From Mucilaginibacter boryungensis (GTDB taxonomy: Bacteria; Bacteroidota; Bacteroidia; Sphingobacteriales; Sphingobacteriaceae): a stretch of DNA of 64,000 bases. Below the pieces are notes generated by a model that was not told the DNA's origin, ran no database searches, and saw nothing but the letters and a program-made list of their open reading frames with translations. The position numbers were made by a program, and so were the translations under genes. Where the stretch lies: the NCBI RefSeq assembly GCF_015221995.1, contig NZ_JADFFM010000001.1:372001-436000 (forward strand), read 5' to 3'. How positions within the stretch are numbered: position 1 is the first letter of the stretch; every line of letters begins with the position of its first letter. This document shows positions 19,276 to 28,233 of this stretch, piece after piece.

Positions 19276-19695
19276 ATGAAAACCATATTGAACAAGGGAT
19301 TTATATTGCTGATGCTGATAACGGTTTTCAGTTGCAATAACAACCCGCCAAAAGAAACTGCTAAAAAAACTTCTCAGATAATTTACCGCGGCTTATATAG
19401 CTTTGGCCCCGAAGTAAAATCGTTTAAGGATTGCAAAAGCGAGCAGGAGTTTTGGGCGGCAGATAGTTCGGCCAAATTAGAGCTGGGCTATTCGCAATTA
19501 CATTTCGAAAAACCTTATGAGCCCGTTTATGTTGAAGTAGAAGGCAGAAAAATAAAGTCGGGTAAAGAAGGCGCTGCTGCTGAATTTGACAGCACTTTAA
19601 TAGTGACCAAAGTGGTTAAACTAACTAAAGATATACCCGGCGATATGTGCAATACAGAACCGAAGCAGGAAAGCACTAAGCCTAAAGCAAAATAA
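19276..19695 (+). CDS. Lipoprotein of unknown function, NlpE-C-like
   Basis: A 139-residue protein with a lipoprotein signal (lipobox LITVFSC, Cys at residue 20). The mature part has the pattern YRGLYSFGPEVKSFKDC followed by a Trp and PVYVEVEGRKI, which resembles the C-terminal OB-like domain of NlpE/CutF copper-stress lipoproteins. That similarity is from memory and weak. It starts 10 bp after the LolC/E-type gene, so the two are likely cotranscribed; it could be a cargo of that system. Confidence 0.6.
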   Translation: MKTILNKGFILLMLITVFSCNNNPPKETAKKTSQIIYRGLYSFGPEVKSFKDCKSEQEFWAADSSAKLELGYSQLHFEKPYEPVYVEVEGRKIKSGKEGAAAEFDSTLIVTKVVKLTKDIPGDMCNTEPKQESTKPKAK

Positions 19696-19777
19696 AACGG
19701 GTAAAGCCCAATACATTAATCAACCACGGTGAAGGTAAAGCTTTGGCTTTTACACTTTCACCTTTAAGCTTTAAAAC

Positions 19778-20149
19778 ATGGAATCAAAACGTCAGCAAAA
19801 ATTCGCCGGGGTAATACAACAGGACCTGGCCGCCATATTTCAACGTGAAGGCATGAACTACCTGCCTAATACCATGGTAACTATCACCAAAGTAAGGGTA
19901 ACACCCGATTTGGCGCTGGCCCGAATATTCTTAAGCTTTTTTAACAGCGGCAATACCCAATTGGCCCTGCAAACCATCAAATCGCACGCTAACGAAATAC
20001 GCTATAAACTGGGCGCCCGAATTAAAGACCAGGTAAGGGTAATACCCCAGCTGGAGTTTTTTGTGGATGATACCAGCGAATATGTTGAGCGTATGGATAA
20101 AATATTTGATAAAATAAGTAAAGAAGACAGGCAGCCCGAAACCGAATAA
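19778..20149 (+). CDS. rbfA: 30S ribosome-binding factor RbfA
   Basis: A 123-residue KH-like protein that binds 16S rRNA helix 1 during maturation of the small subunit. Features include VTITKVRVTPDLALARIFLS near residue 29 and IRYKLGARIKDQVRVIPQLEFFVDDT near 72. Size and sequence are typical. It begins 82 bp after the lipoprotein gene. Confidence 0.92.
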   Translation: MESKRQQKFAGVIQQDLAAIFQREGMNYLPNTMVTITKVRVTPDLALARIFLSFFNSGNTQLALQTIKSHANEIRYKLGARIKDQVRVIPQLEFFVDDTSEYVERMDKIFDKISKEDRQPETE

Positions 20150-20165
20150 AGCGGCTTTAAACGCC

Positions 20166-20852
20166 ATGGACAAACAAGGGCAGTTAACGAGATACTTACA
20201 AGATCATCCTGAAGCAATTGGTAAAGTAGTGGATTATAATCCGGCTACCGACCGTCTGTACCCATTTGATTTTACCGCCAACAACACCGAATTATCATTA
20301 ACCGACCTGATAGAAACTGATCGTTTCAGCGCCTGGGTAAATGATAAATTATCGAAAGGCAATTACAAGTACGGCGTTGGTGGTTATATGGAACACCGTA
20401 CCATTTATAGTCGCAGCGAATTGTTTAATAGCGCTGAAGAGCCACGCCGCCTGCATTTGGGTATAGACATTTGGGCCGCGGCAGGCACGCCCGTTTACGC
20501 GCCATTTAATGGCAAGGTACATAGCTTTAACAATAATAATAACTTTGGTGACTACGGCCCAACGATCATCCTGGAGCATAACCTGGATGGCTTGCTGCTT
20601 TATAGCTTATACGGGCATCTAAACACTGGAAGCCTGGAAGATCTATATCCCGGCAAGCCTATCACCCAAAACCAGCAGATAGCCGAGTTTGGTAATACCG
20701 CTGATAATGGCAATTGGCCGCCGCACCTGCATTTTCAATTAATGTTTGATATGGAAGGGTATGTAGGTGATTATCCGGGCGTAGGCCGCTTCTCTGAGCA
20801 TGAAAAGCTAAAAGCCAATATCCCTGACCCTAATTTAGTACTGAGGTTTTAA
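20166..20852 (+). CDS. M23 family peptidoglycan endopeptidase
   Basis: A 228-residue protein without an obvious signal peptide. The LytM domain has zinc ligands in HLGIDIWAAAGTPVYAPF (HxxxD, near residue 98) and in the catalytic HLHFQL (near residue 188), both intact, so it should be active. Lack of a visible export signal is odd for a wall enzyme; either export is non-classical or the substrate is different. It follows rbfA by 16 bp. Confidence 0.85.
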   Translation: MDKQGQLTRYLQDHPEAIGKVVDYNPATDRLYPFDFTANNTELSLTDLIETDRFSAWVNDKLSKGNYKYGVGGYMEHRTIYSRSELFNSAEEPRRLHLGIDIWAAAGTPVYAPFNGKVHSFNNNNNFGDYGPTIILEHNLDGLLLYSLYGHLNTGSLEDLYPGKPITQNQQIAEFGNTADNGNWPPHLHFQLMFDMEGYVGDYPGVGRFSEHEKLKANIPDPNLVLRF

Positions 20853-20902
20853 TTATTCAAACCTCCGGTAAACGAACAAATATCTGCCGGGCCAAAACTA
20901 CC

Positions 20903-21484
20903 TTAAATAGTAATGGCTGCTTTAACCAGGTATGGTAAAATTTCTTTTTGAAAGGAGACGAAATTTTTACGCACGTCCGAATCGCTTACCGATGTAAATG
21001 CGAAACTGAAAACAATGCTTTTGCTGCACTTGATCAGAAAACGAAGGCGTTGCAAATAAGTGTCGTGTTTGCGTATACCGCCCAATTGTGCAAATGACGC
21101 AATTAATAATTCCTCCAGTTCGTTGCTCAGGTTTTTAAGAAATTCCTGCGAATTGGTTGATTCACGAATGAAATCCCAGCCGATAAACTCGTTACAAACG
21201 GTGTAAGAAAGACGGCTGGTTTTTATAATAAGGCTGTTCAGGTGGGCTTCCTCATCCATGTCCGGGCTATCGGCATGTATCAGGTCATCCACGCTAACAC
21301 GGATATAGTCCATCAGCAATGAATGCAAAACATCCTCTTTACTATCAAAGTATTTGTAGATGGTAGCCTTAGCTATTTTGGCCCGCCTGGCAATCTCGTT
21401 CACGCTGGTTTTATGGTAACCAAATTTGCGGAATAGTTCCTGCGCGGCCTTTTTTATACTTTCTTTTATCTTGTCGGCTTCCAT
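20903..21484 (-). CDS. TetR/AcrR family transcriptional regulator
   Basis: A 193-residue protein with an N-terminal helix-turn-helix (HKTSVNEIARRAKIAKATIYKYFDSKEDVL, residues 24-54) and a helical ligand domain. The target genes are not clear: it lies 4 bp after the stop of the Rieske-like lipoprotein gene on the same strand, downstream of pheS, and may simply be cotranscribed with them. Confidence 0.9.
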   Translation of the reverse strand: MEADKIKESIKKAAQELFRKFGYHKTSVNEIARRAKIAKATIYKYFDSKEDVLHSLLMDYIRVSVDDLIHADSPDMDEEAHLNSLIIKTSRLSYTVCNEFIGWDFIRESTNSQEFLKNLSNELEELLIASFAQLGGIRKHDTYLQRLRFLIKCSKSIVFSFAFTSVSDSDVRKNFVSFQKEILPYLVKAAITI

Positions 21485-21488
21485 GCGT

Positions 21489-21908
21489 TTAGTTAGTTAC
21501 AAATAATTGGAAATTAACTACATACGCATCATAAACACGCAGGGATTTTGAAGCCGGTGCTTTTACCGGCGAACCGTCATCTAACGAGAATTTTGAACCG
21601 CTGCATGGGTCGGTTACCGTAAAGCCGGTATCATCAATAGTTACCGCGCATTTATTTTGCGGCTGATAACTGCTGCAACGGTCGTAGGCGTGATAATTTC
21701 CAACGGCATCCCGGTACAGCAGCAGACCCGCTATACCATAACCGCTAACAGTTACAGCGCCCCCGGGGCTATTTAATTTACTTATCCGTGTATCAGACAG
21801 GGCCGCCTGGAAATTCACCGGCACGCTGGGGATATAATCGCCACTGTCCTTCCCGCAGGAAAAGATCGTAAGAGAAAGAATAGCCAGCAAGCCGTATTTT
21901 TTGGTCAT
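21489..21908 (-). CDS. Lipoprotein with a degenerate Rieske-like domain
   Basis: Starting at the ATG at 21908 gives 139 residues with a lipoprotein signal (LSLTIFSC, Cys at residue 18). The ATG overlaps the pheS stop by one base (TAATG), which implies coupling. The second half resembles a Rieske fold: YDRCSSYQPQNKC stands where a first cluster motif would be, and DPCSGSKFSLDDGSPV where CxxHGSxF is expected. Both cluster-binding histidines are missing, so it probably does not bind a standard [2Fe-2S] Rieske centre. Confidence 0.7.
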   Translation of the reverse strand: MTKKYGLLAILSLTIFSCGKDSGDYIPSVPVNFQAALSDTRISKLNSPGGAVTVSGYGIAGLLLYRDAVGNYHAYDRCSSYQPQNKCAVTIDDTGFTVTDPCSGSKFSLDDGSPVKAPASKSLRVYDAYVVNFQLFVTN

Positions 21909-22939
21909 TAGATAATTTCTGTTTTGAACTGGCGTAAAAAGCGGACATCGTTTTCCGAGAATAAACGCAGATCGCGGATAACCCATTTCAGGTTGGCAAT
22001 ACGCTCTATACCCATACCAAACGCAAAACCCGTGTATTTCTTACTGTCTATACCGCAATTTTCTAATACGTTGGGGTCAACCATCCCGCAACCCAAAATC
22101 TCCACCCAGCCAGTATATTTACACATGTTACAGCCACTGCCTTTACAAATGGTACAGGAAATATCCATCTCGGCCGATGGTTCGGTAAATGGAAAATACG
22201 ACGGCCGAAAACGCACTTTTGTCCCCTCGCCATACAGTTCGGTAACGAAATGGAAAAGTGTTTGCTTCAAATCGGCAAAGGATACATTTTCATCAATATA
22301 CAAACCTTCAACCTGGTGGAAAAAGCAATGTGCCCGGGCAGAGATAGCTTCATTACGATAAACGCGGCCCGGCATAATAGCACGGAACGGTGGTTTGCCC
22401 TGTTCCATCATCCGCACCTGTACCGATGAGGTATGGGTACGTAAAGCTATATCATTACCCGCTTCCTTTTTAATAAAAAAAGTGTCCTGCATATCGCGCG
22501 CGGGGTGTTCTTCAGGAAAATTAAGTGCCGAGAAGTTATGCCAGTCGTCCTCTATCTCGGGGCCTTCAGCAACCACAAAACCTAAACGTTTAAAAATATC
22601 GATGATCTCGTTCCGCACCAGCGATAACGGATGACGCGAGCCAACAGCAAAACCTTCGCCTGGTAGTGTCAGGTCAATATCGGCAGCACCGTTTTGGCCT
22701 TCTGATTCAAAGCCATCCTTAAACTCGTTATATTTAGCTTCGGCCAGTTGTTTAAATTGATTTAATACCTTACCTAATACGCGTTTCTCTTCAGGGCTAA
22801 CCGCTTTAAACTGCTCAAACAGGTCTTTCACAATTCCCTTGGTACCTAAAAAACGGATACGATATTCTTCCAGCTGCGCGGCGTTTGCCGGCGCAAATTC
22901 TTCTATTTCTACAGTATATTGATTGATCTGGTCTTGCAT
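21908..22939 (-). CDS. pheS: Phenylalanyl-tRNA synthetase alpha subunit
   Basis: A 343-residue class II aminoacyl-tRNA synthetase subunit. It has an N-terminal coiled coil (residues 1-90), motif 2 GRVYRNEAISARAHCFFHQVEGL, the C-x-x-C pairs of ISCTICKGSGCNMCKYTGWVEILGCGMV, and motif 3 GFAFGMGIERIANLKW. It pairs with PheT, which is not in the window; a split pheS/pheT arrangement is common in this phylum. Confidence 0.96.
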   Translation of the reverse strand: MQDQINQYTVEIEEFAPANAAQLEEYRIRFLGTKGIVKDLFEQFKAVSPEEKRVLGKVLNQFKQLAEAKYNEFKDGFESEGQNGAADIDLTLPGEGFAVGSRHPLSLVRNEIIDIFKRLGFVVAEGPEIEDDWHNFSALNFPEEHPARDMQDTFFIKKEAGNDIALRTHTSSVQVRMMEQGKPPFRAIMPGRVYRNEAISARAHCFFHQVEGLYIDENVSFADLKQTLFHFVTELYGEGTKVRFRPSYFPFTEPSAEMDISCTICKGSGCNMCKYTGWVEILGCGMVDPNVLENCGIDSKKYTGFAFGMGIERIANLKWVIRDLRLFSENDVRFLRQFKTEII

Positions 22940-22980
22940 TATAATAAATTACTGAGCTGCAAATTTAACATAAGTTATCA

Positions 22981-24171
22981 TTACTTAATCACGCCAAGCT
23001 CTTTGCCCACTTTTGTAAAGGCACCAATAGCCTTATCCAGGTGATGCCTGTCGTGCGCGGCGCTGATCTGTACCCTGATGCGGGCCTTGCCCTGTGGTAC
23101 TACCGGGTAATAAAAACCAATTACATAAATACCTTCTTCCAGCATTTTAGCGGCAAACTGTTGCGATAGCTTAGCATCATATAACATTACAGGCACAATA
23201 GGGTGTACGCCCGGTTTAATATCAAATCCTGCGGCCGTCATAGCCTCGCGAAAGTATTTGGTATTGCTTTCCAGTTTGTCACGCAGTTCGGTGGTTTCGC
23301 TTAACATATCCAGCACAGCAATTGATGCACCGGTAATAGCAGGGGCAAGCGTATTACTAAATAAATACGGCCTCGAGCGCTGGCGCAGCATATCAATGAT
23401 CTCTTTCCTGCCGGATGTAAAACCGCCCGATGCACCACCCAGCGCTTTGCCAAGTGTACCGGTAATAATATCGATACGGCCCATTACCTGGTGATGTTCA
23501 TGCGTGCCGCGACCGGTTTTCCCCATAAAACCTGAGCAATGGCTTTCGTCTATCATTACCAGTGCTTTGTATTTATCAGCCAGGTCGCAAATTTTATCCA
23601 ACTGGGCAATGGTGCCATCCATACTGAATGCCCCGTCGGTTACAATAATGCGATGGCGGCAATCGGCAGTAGCTTTTAACTTCTCTTCCAGATCGGCCAT
23701 GTCATCGTGCTTGTAACGCTGGCGCTGGGCTTTGCACAGGCGCACACCATCTATAATAGAAGCATGGTTCAACTCATCGGATATAATGGCGTCCTGTTCA
23801 TTAAAAAGCGGTTCAAACACGCCGCCGTTGGCATCAAATGCCGCGGCGTAAAGTATAGTATCTTCTGTGCCTAAAAATTCGGCTATTTTTTGCTCAAGTT
23901 GCTTATGTATATCCTGTGTGCCGCAAATAAAACGTACTGATGATAAGCCGTAGCCATGCGTATCCATTACTTTTTTTGCAGCCTCAATAACTTTTGCATT
24001 GCCCGATAGCCCAAGGTAATTATTGGCGCAAAAATTAATCACCTGCTGCCCGCCCTGCACGGTAATATCAGCCCCTTGCGGCGAAGTGATGATGCGTTCT
24101 CTTTTATATAACCCGGCTTTTTCTATTTCGGCTAATTCCTGTTCAAGCACAGGTTTCAAAGTATCATACAT
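22981..24171 (-). CDS. kbl: Glycine C-acetyltransferase (2-amino-3-ketobutyrate CoA ligase)
   Basis: A 396-residue PLP enzyme of the alpha-oxoamine synthase family. The ATG, the length and the [13 protein letters not shown] block near residue 47 are as in E. coli Kbl. The Schiff-base lysine is in [16 protein letters not shown] near residue 240, and [19 protein letters not shown] is conserved. It cleaves 2-amino-3-oxobutyrate with CoA to glycine and acetyl-CoA in threonine breakdown. Threonine dehydrogenase is not adjacent. It could be another member of the same superfamily, but the match to Kbl is close. Confidence 0.92.
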   Translation of the reverse strand: MYDTLKPVLEQELAEIEKAGLYKRERIITSPQGADITVQGGQQVINFCANNYLGLSGNAKVIEAAKKVMDTHGYGLSSVRFICGTQDIHKQLEQKIAEFLGTEDTILYAAAFDANGGVFEPLFNEQDAIISDELNHASIIDGVRLCKAQRQRYKHDDMADLEEKLKATADCRHRIIVTDGAFSMDGTIAQLDKICDLADKYKALVMIDESHCSGFMGKTGRGTHEHHQVMGRIDIITGTLGKALGGASGGFTSGRKEIIDMLRQRSRPYLFSNTLAPAITGASIAVLDMLSETTELRDKLESNTKYFREAMTAAGFDIKPGVHPIVPVMLYDAKLSQQFAAKMLEEGIYVIGFYYPVVPQGKARIRVQISAAHDRHHLDKAIGAFTKVGKELGVIK

Positions 24172-24280
24172 AAGCGTTGTGATTTTAAAACATCAAAATT
24201 AAGCATTTAGCGGGCATTAAAGCAGGTTTGGCATTGAATTTATTATGCGCGCATAAAACATTTTAGCCCTATTTGTACTT

Positions 24281-26752
24281 ATGAAGTATAGTTTTATGAG
24301 TAAATTTTTACGCTTACTGGTTATTTTATTGTTTGCCTTAAAAGCCGCCGGGCAAACCTATCAGCTATCGGGTCGCATTACCGATTTGCAAAATAAACCT
24401 ATCGGCTTTGCTTCCATTTATATTAAAAATACCACCTACGGTACATCAGCTAACGAAAATGGGTATTATTCGTTTAACCTGAAGGCCGGTAATTACAATG
24501 TGATATACCGGTTTGTGGGCTATAAGGAACGAATAGAAAATATTACCATTGGTAACCACGACGAATTGCGCGATGTGAAGATGATACCCGACAGTTTCCT
24601 GCTTAAAACGGTGAACATCCGGTCTCAGCGCGGTAATGCCGGTAAAGAGATTATGCGGCAGGTGATCAATAAGCGGGAGTTTTACTTAAACCAAGTTAAA
24701 GAATACAGCGCCGTAGTTTATATCAAGGGCGTGCAAAAGTTGGTAAAGGCCCCTAAAAAGTTGTTGGGGCGCGATGTTTCAAATATTCTGGAACTGGATA
24801 GTACCGGCAAAGGGATACTTTATCAGTCGGAGTCGTTATCAAATTACAGTTTTAAACAGCCTAATAAGGTTAAAGAAGAAATGATTGCCTCGAAAGTAGC
24901 CGGGCAAAACACTGCTTTCAGTTACAACAAGGCATCGGACATGAAAGTAAATTTTTATCACAATTTATTTCATGTACCCGGTTTAAGTGCGCGTGGTTTT
25001 GTTTCGCCGGTGGCGTCTGAAGCAATGCTTTTTTATAATTATAAGCTGCTGGGTTCTACAACCGAAAATGGTAAAACAATTGACAAGATACAGGTAATAC
25101 CCAAACGCAGACACGATCCCGTTTTCCGCGGAGTGATATATATTGTAGAAGATGACTGGCGCATTTATGGCAGCGACCTTTTAATTACAAAAGATGCTAA
25201 TATCAACCTGGTAGACACCCTGGAGATCAGTCAGCAATATATGCCGGTAAGGGATAGTATCTGGATGCCCGGCGCCACCCAGTTTAATTTTAAAGGCGAT
25301 GTTTTGGGTTTTAAATTTGAAGGCTATTACGCCGTAATTTTTAATAACTATAACCTGGATCCCCAGTTCCCCGATGGTTATTTTAATGCTGAAATTATGC
25401 GGATAGACACGGCGGCCAATAAGAAAGACAGTAACTATTGGGCGCAAACACGTCCGTTACCTTTAACGCTACAGGAAGCTAAGGATTATAGAAAAAAGGA
25501 TAGTATAACAACCATCAGGCAATCGTTACCCTACCTGGATTCGCTGGAACATGCTAACAACCAGTTAAGCCCTTTTAACTTTACAATTACGGGGTACCAA
25601 CATAGTAACCGGGTCAAAGGTGAAGCTTTTTACGTGTATCCGTTTTATCAGACTATATATTTTAATACGGTTGAAGGATATGGATTAATACCCAAAGTGA
25701 AATTTACAAAGACCTTTAAAAATGGTAGTTCATACGCTATTACACCGGCGCTGCGCTATGGGTTCTCTAACAAAATGTTCAATGCCAATGTAAACTTTGC
25801 CTATCATTATGATCCACCGCACAAAGGGACATACTTTGTAGCCTTCGGCAGCGATATACTTGACCTGAGTGATGTGGGTACCCGTTCACTTACATTTAAT
25901 ACCTTAAGTACATTACTCAGTGAAAGTAATTTCGTTAAATATTACCGTTCGCGCTATGGCAGGCTGGGCTGGGAGCATGAATTAGCCGATGGTATTTTGT
26001 TTAATACAGAGCTTTCCTATGCAACCCGCGACCAATTGTATAATACATCTGCTAACCATTGGTTTGATAATCCCAACAAACAATATACTTCGAACAATCC
26101 CTTAACACCATTAGAAGAATCGCCATTGTTCCCCCATCATAATGCACTTACATTTAAAGCTTCATTATTATTCACTTTTGATCAGCGATATGTTACCAGG
26201 CCAACAGGGCGGGTTTATGAACAACCGAAACTTCCGCAACTACGGCTTAATTACCGCAAAGGGGTTAGCGGAATATTAAATTCGGGAGTGGATTATGATC
26301 TGGTATCTGCCGATATTTTCGATGACCGGGTTTCAGAAGGCCTGCTTGGCTTTTCATCCTACAAAATATCAGCAGGGACATTTTTAAACAGCAATAAACT
26401 ATACTTTATGGATTTCAATCACTTCCTGGGTAACCAGGGTACGGTTTTCGATCCCACTATCGGAAGTTTCCGGTATTTGCCATTTTATACCAATAGTGCA
26501 AACAGCGCTTTTGTTGAAGCCCATTTTGAGCACAACTTTACCGGGAATTTGCTTAATAATATTCCAGGGGTACGGTCGCTTAAGTTAGAGGAGGTGATAG
26601 GGGCCAACTATCTTACAGAACGAAATAAAAATAATTATTATGAGTTCTATTTCGGGATTAAACGCCTGTTCCTGCGTTTTGATTATGGTTTTGCATACAA
26701 CGGCAACCGCAAAGTTACCCAGGGTATCCGTATATTTTACGGCTTAAAATAA
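24281..26752 (+). CDS. DUF5686-type outer-membrane protein with CarboxypepD_reg-like domain
   Basis: An 823-residue protein with a signal peptide ending AAGQ (residue 26 or so). ATGs at 24281 and 24296 are both possible; the second leaves a neater signal (MSKFLRLLVILLFALK). Residues 30-110 form a CarboxypepD_reg-like beta-sandwich (LSGRITDLQNKPIGFASIYIKN). The remainder matches the DUF5686 family and ends in an outer-membrane beta-barrel-like region (FGIKRLFLRFDYGFAYNGNRKV). Function is unknown; such proteins lie in the outer membrane of Bacteroidota. It converges with the next gene, 4 bp away. Confidence 0.8.
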   Translation: MKYSFMSKFLRLLVILLFALKAAGQTYQLSGRITDLQNKPIGFASIYIKNTTYGTSANENGYYSFNLKAGNYNVIYRFVGYKERIENITIGNHDELRDVKMIPDSFLLKTVNIRSQRGNAGKEIMRQVINKREFYLNQVKEYSAVVYIKGVQKLVKAPKKLLGRDVSNILELDSTGKGILYQSESLSNYSFKQPNKVKEEMIASKVAGQNTAFSYNKASDMKVNFYHNLFHVPGLSARGFVSPVASEAMLFYNYKLLGSTTENGKTIDKIQVIPKRRHDPVFRGVIYIVEDDWRIYGSDLLITKDANINLVDTLEISQQYMPVRDSIWMPGATQFNFKGDVLGFKFEGYYAVIFNNYNLDPQFPDGYFNAEIMRIDTAANKKDSNYWAQTRPLPLTLQEAKDYRKKDSITTIRQSLPYLDSLEHANNQLSPFNFTITGYQHSNRVKGEAFYVYPFYQTIYFNTVEGYGLIPKVKFTKTFKNGSSYAITPALRYGFSNKMFNANVNFAYHYDPPHKGTYFVAFGSDILDLSDVGTRSLTFNTLSTLLSESNFVKYYRSRYGRLGWEHELADGILFNTELSYATRDQLYNTSANHWFDNPNKQYTSNNPLTPLEESPLFPHHNALTFKASLLFTFDQRYVTRPTGRVYEQPKLPQLRLNYRKGVSGILNSGVDYDLVSADIFDDRVSEGLLGFSSYKISAGTFLNSNKLYFMDFNHFLGNQGTVFDPTIGSFRYLPFYTNSANSAFVEAHFEHNFTGNLLNNIPGVRSLKLEEVIGANYLTERNKNNYYEFYFGIKRLFLRFDYGFAYNGNRKVTQGIRIFYGLK

Positions 26753-26756
26753 ACAG

Positions 26757-27170
26757 TTAATAGCTGGCTTCGGCCATTGGGCTGATCATCCGGGCTTCCA
26801 GCATTTCACTTAATGCTTTAACCGTTTTGTTTTTCTTTACAGGCTGTTGTTTTATATCCTCGGCATATATAAAATATCTTACCCCAAGCGTATGCAAAAA
26901 ATCATCAACCTTGGTGTGCGAGGCGGGCTTGTAGCAATGTATTTTAATTTTATGGTAAAAAGGGTTGCTGCTTAAACGGCGCAAAACTTTTTCCATTTGC
27001 GGGCCCAGCAGCTCATAATCCAGCACAATGCTATCTGGCAACTGTGCATGTATAACCGGGAAGATCCGATCGGGATTAGTGATATGGATCACCTGTTTCT
27101 TCGATGGGATGGGAACAGCCGATGTAGCCGGGGCTACAACCAATAGTTTGCCTGATTTAATACGGATCAT
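26757..27170 (-). CDS. Small protein with a receiver-like fold, function unknown
   Basis: A 137-residue protein that I do not recognise. Its middle reads PDSIVLDYELLGPQMEKVLRRL followed by KIKIHCYKP, the order of beta-strand, Asp and helix of a response-regulator receiver domain, but the acidic pair at the start and the Thr/Lys positions are not evident. If it is a receiver it is degenerate and lacks an output domain. A long hairpin lies upstream at 27329-27376. Confidence 0.6.
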   Translation of the reverse strand: MIRIKSGKLLVVAPATSAVPIPSKKQVIHITNPDRIFPVIHAQLPDSIVLDYELLGPQMEKVLRRLSSNPFYHKIKIHCYKPASHTKVDDFLHTLGVRYFIYAEDIKQQPVKKNKTVKALSEMLEARMISPMAEASY

Positions 27171-27328
27171 GCGCTAAAAGTTAGTTTGTGTACAAAAGTT
27201 TTCCACACACTTTTACGGCATAAGGTGAAAAAAAGTTTTGTAGTTTAAATATAGCACGTAAAAACCAGTTTGTCAAGCACTTAATTAGCTTAAGATGCAA
27301 GAAAAGAGCCTATAATACTCGTAATAAA

Positions 27329-27376
27329 TATGCCCATAAGTTGTATAAAACGCGTGCTTTACAATTTATGGGCATA
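27329..27376 (-). terminator. Long hairpin after the SIMPL gene
   Basis: Arms tatgcccataagttgta (27329-27345) and tacaatttatgggcata (27360-27376) form a 17-bp stem with one G-U pair and a 14-nt loop. It starts 10 bp after the SIMPL stop on the minus strand. There is no clear U run, so termination is likely but not certain. Confidence 0.55.
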
Positions 27377-27386
27377 AAAGTTTTAA

Positions 27387-28079
27387 TTATTTGGCTATTT
27401 CAAATACGGCATGTACCTGGAAACTTAACTTGATCTTCTTAACATCAATGTCCGATTCGGCAACGTTGCCATCGGCCATTGCGGCCTTAGCCATGTACAT
27501 AACCGGCCGGGGCGAAGGGAAATTACTGTCCTCATTTTCAACAATATTAATTGCCATGCCAAGCTTTTCACCAATACCATTTAACAGGTAGGCAGCCTTC
27601 TCTTTAGCAGACAACAAAGCCTTTAGTTTCAACTCATTTTTCAAGTCGTTAATTTTTGAATAATCGTAGCTGTCAATATTGGTCGATTGGATACCTTTTG
27701 CATCTAACTTGCTCATTATCTGGTTGAAATGATTTAAGTCATGGAACTTTATGCCATATTGTTTACTGGCCAAAAAGTCGGGGTTTTTCTTTTTTTGATA
27801 TACATAATTGTACGATGAAAGATTATTTATTGTGAAATCTTCCTTAGGTATACCAGCCTCGTTAACAGCTTTTTCCAACTGATTTTCCAGCTGGCTGATA
27901 GTGACTTTATTTTTTCCATCCATGTATTCCTTTAACGTAATGGAGACATTAATAATGTCGGGGGTTACCTCTTTTTCTGCTGTTCCGTTCACTTCAATTT
28001 TTCGGCGTAGGTCAACTGTTTGCGCAAATCCGGTTAATGCTATCGATACTAATAGTATCAGTGTGCTTATCTTTTTCAT
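27387..28079 (-). CDS. SIMPL (DUF541) domain secreted protein
   Basis: I start at the ATG at 28079 (MKKISTLILLVSIALTGFAQ), a clean signal peptide, giving 230 residues; the longer frame adds 20 residues with no support. The mature part fits the SIMPL/DUF541 family: IEVNGTAEKEVTPDIINVSITL at its start and YKIxFHDL- and SAKEKAAYLLNGIGEKLG-like segments. Family members include the oxidative-stress protein YggE and BP26. The precise role is unknown. Confidence 0.85.
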   Translation of the reverse strand: MKKISTLILLVSIALTGFAQTVDLRRKIEVNGTAEKEVTPDIINVSITLKEYMDGKNKVTISQLENQLEKAVNEAGIPKEDFTINNLSSYNYVYQKKKNPDFLASKQYGIKFHDLNHFNQIMSKLDAKGIQSTNIDSYDYSKINDLKNELKLKALLSAKEKAAYLLNGIGEKLGMAINIVENEDSNFPSPRPVMYMAKAAMADGNVAESDIDVKKIKLSFQVHAVFEIAK

Positions 28080-28233
28080 ATTATTTATTCTATTTATGGG
28101 ATGGATGGTACGAACGGCAAAAATCCACAACCTTAACAAATTTGTTACACAATTGTTGCATTTCTTTTTGCCTGCTGCGGCAGTATATTGATAAACAAGC
28201 TATTTGTTTTTACATTTGATAAAACCATTACAT

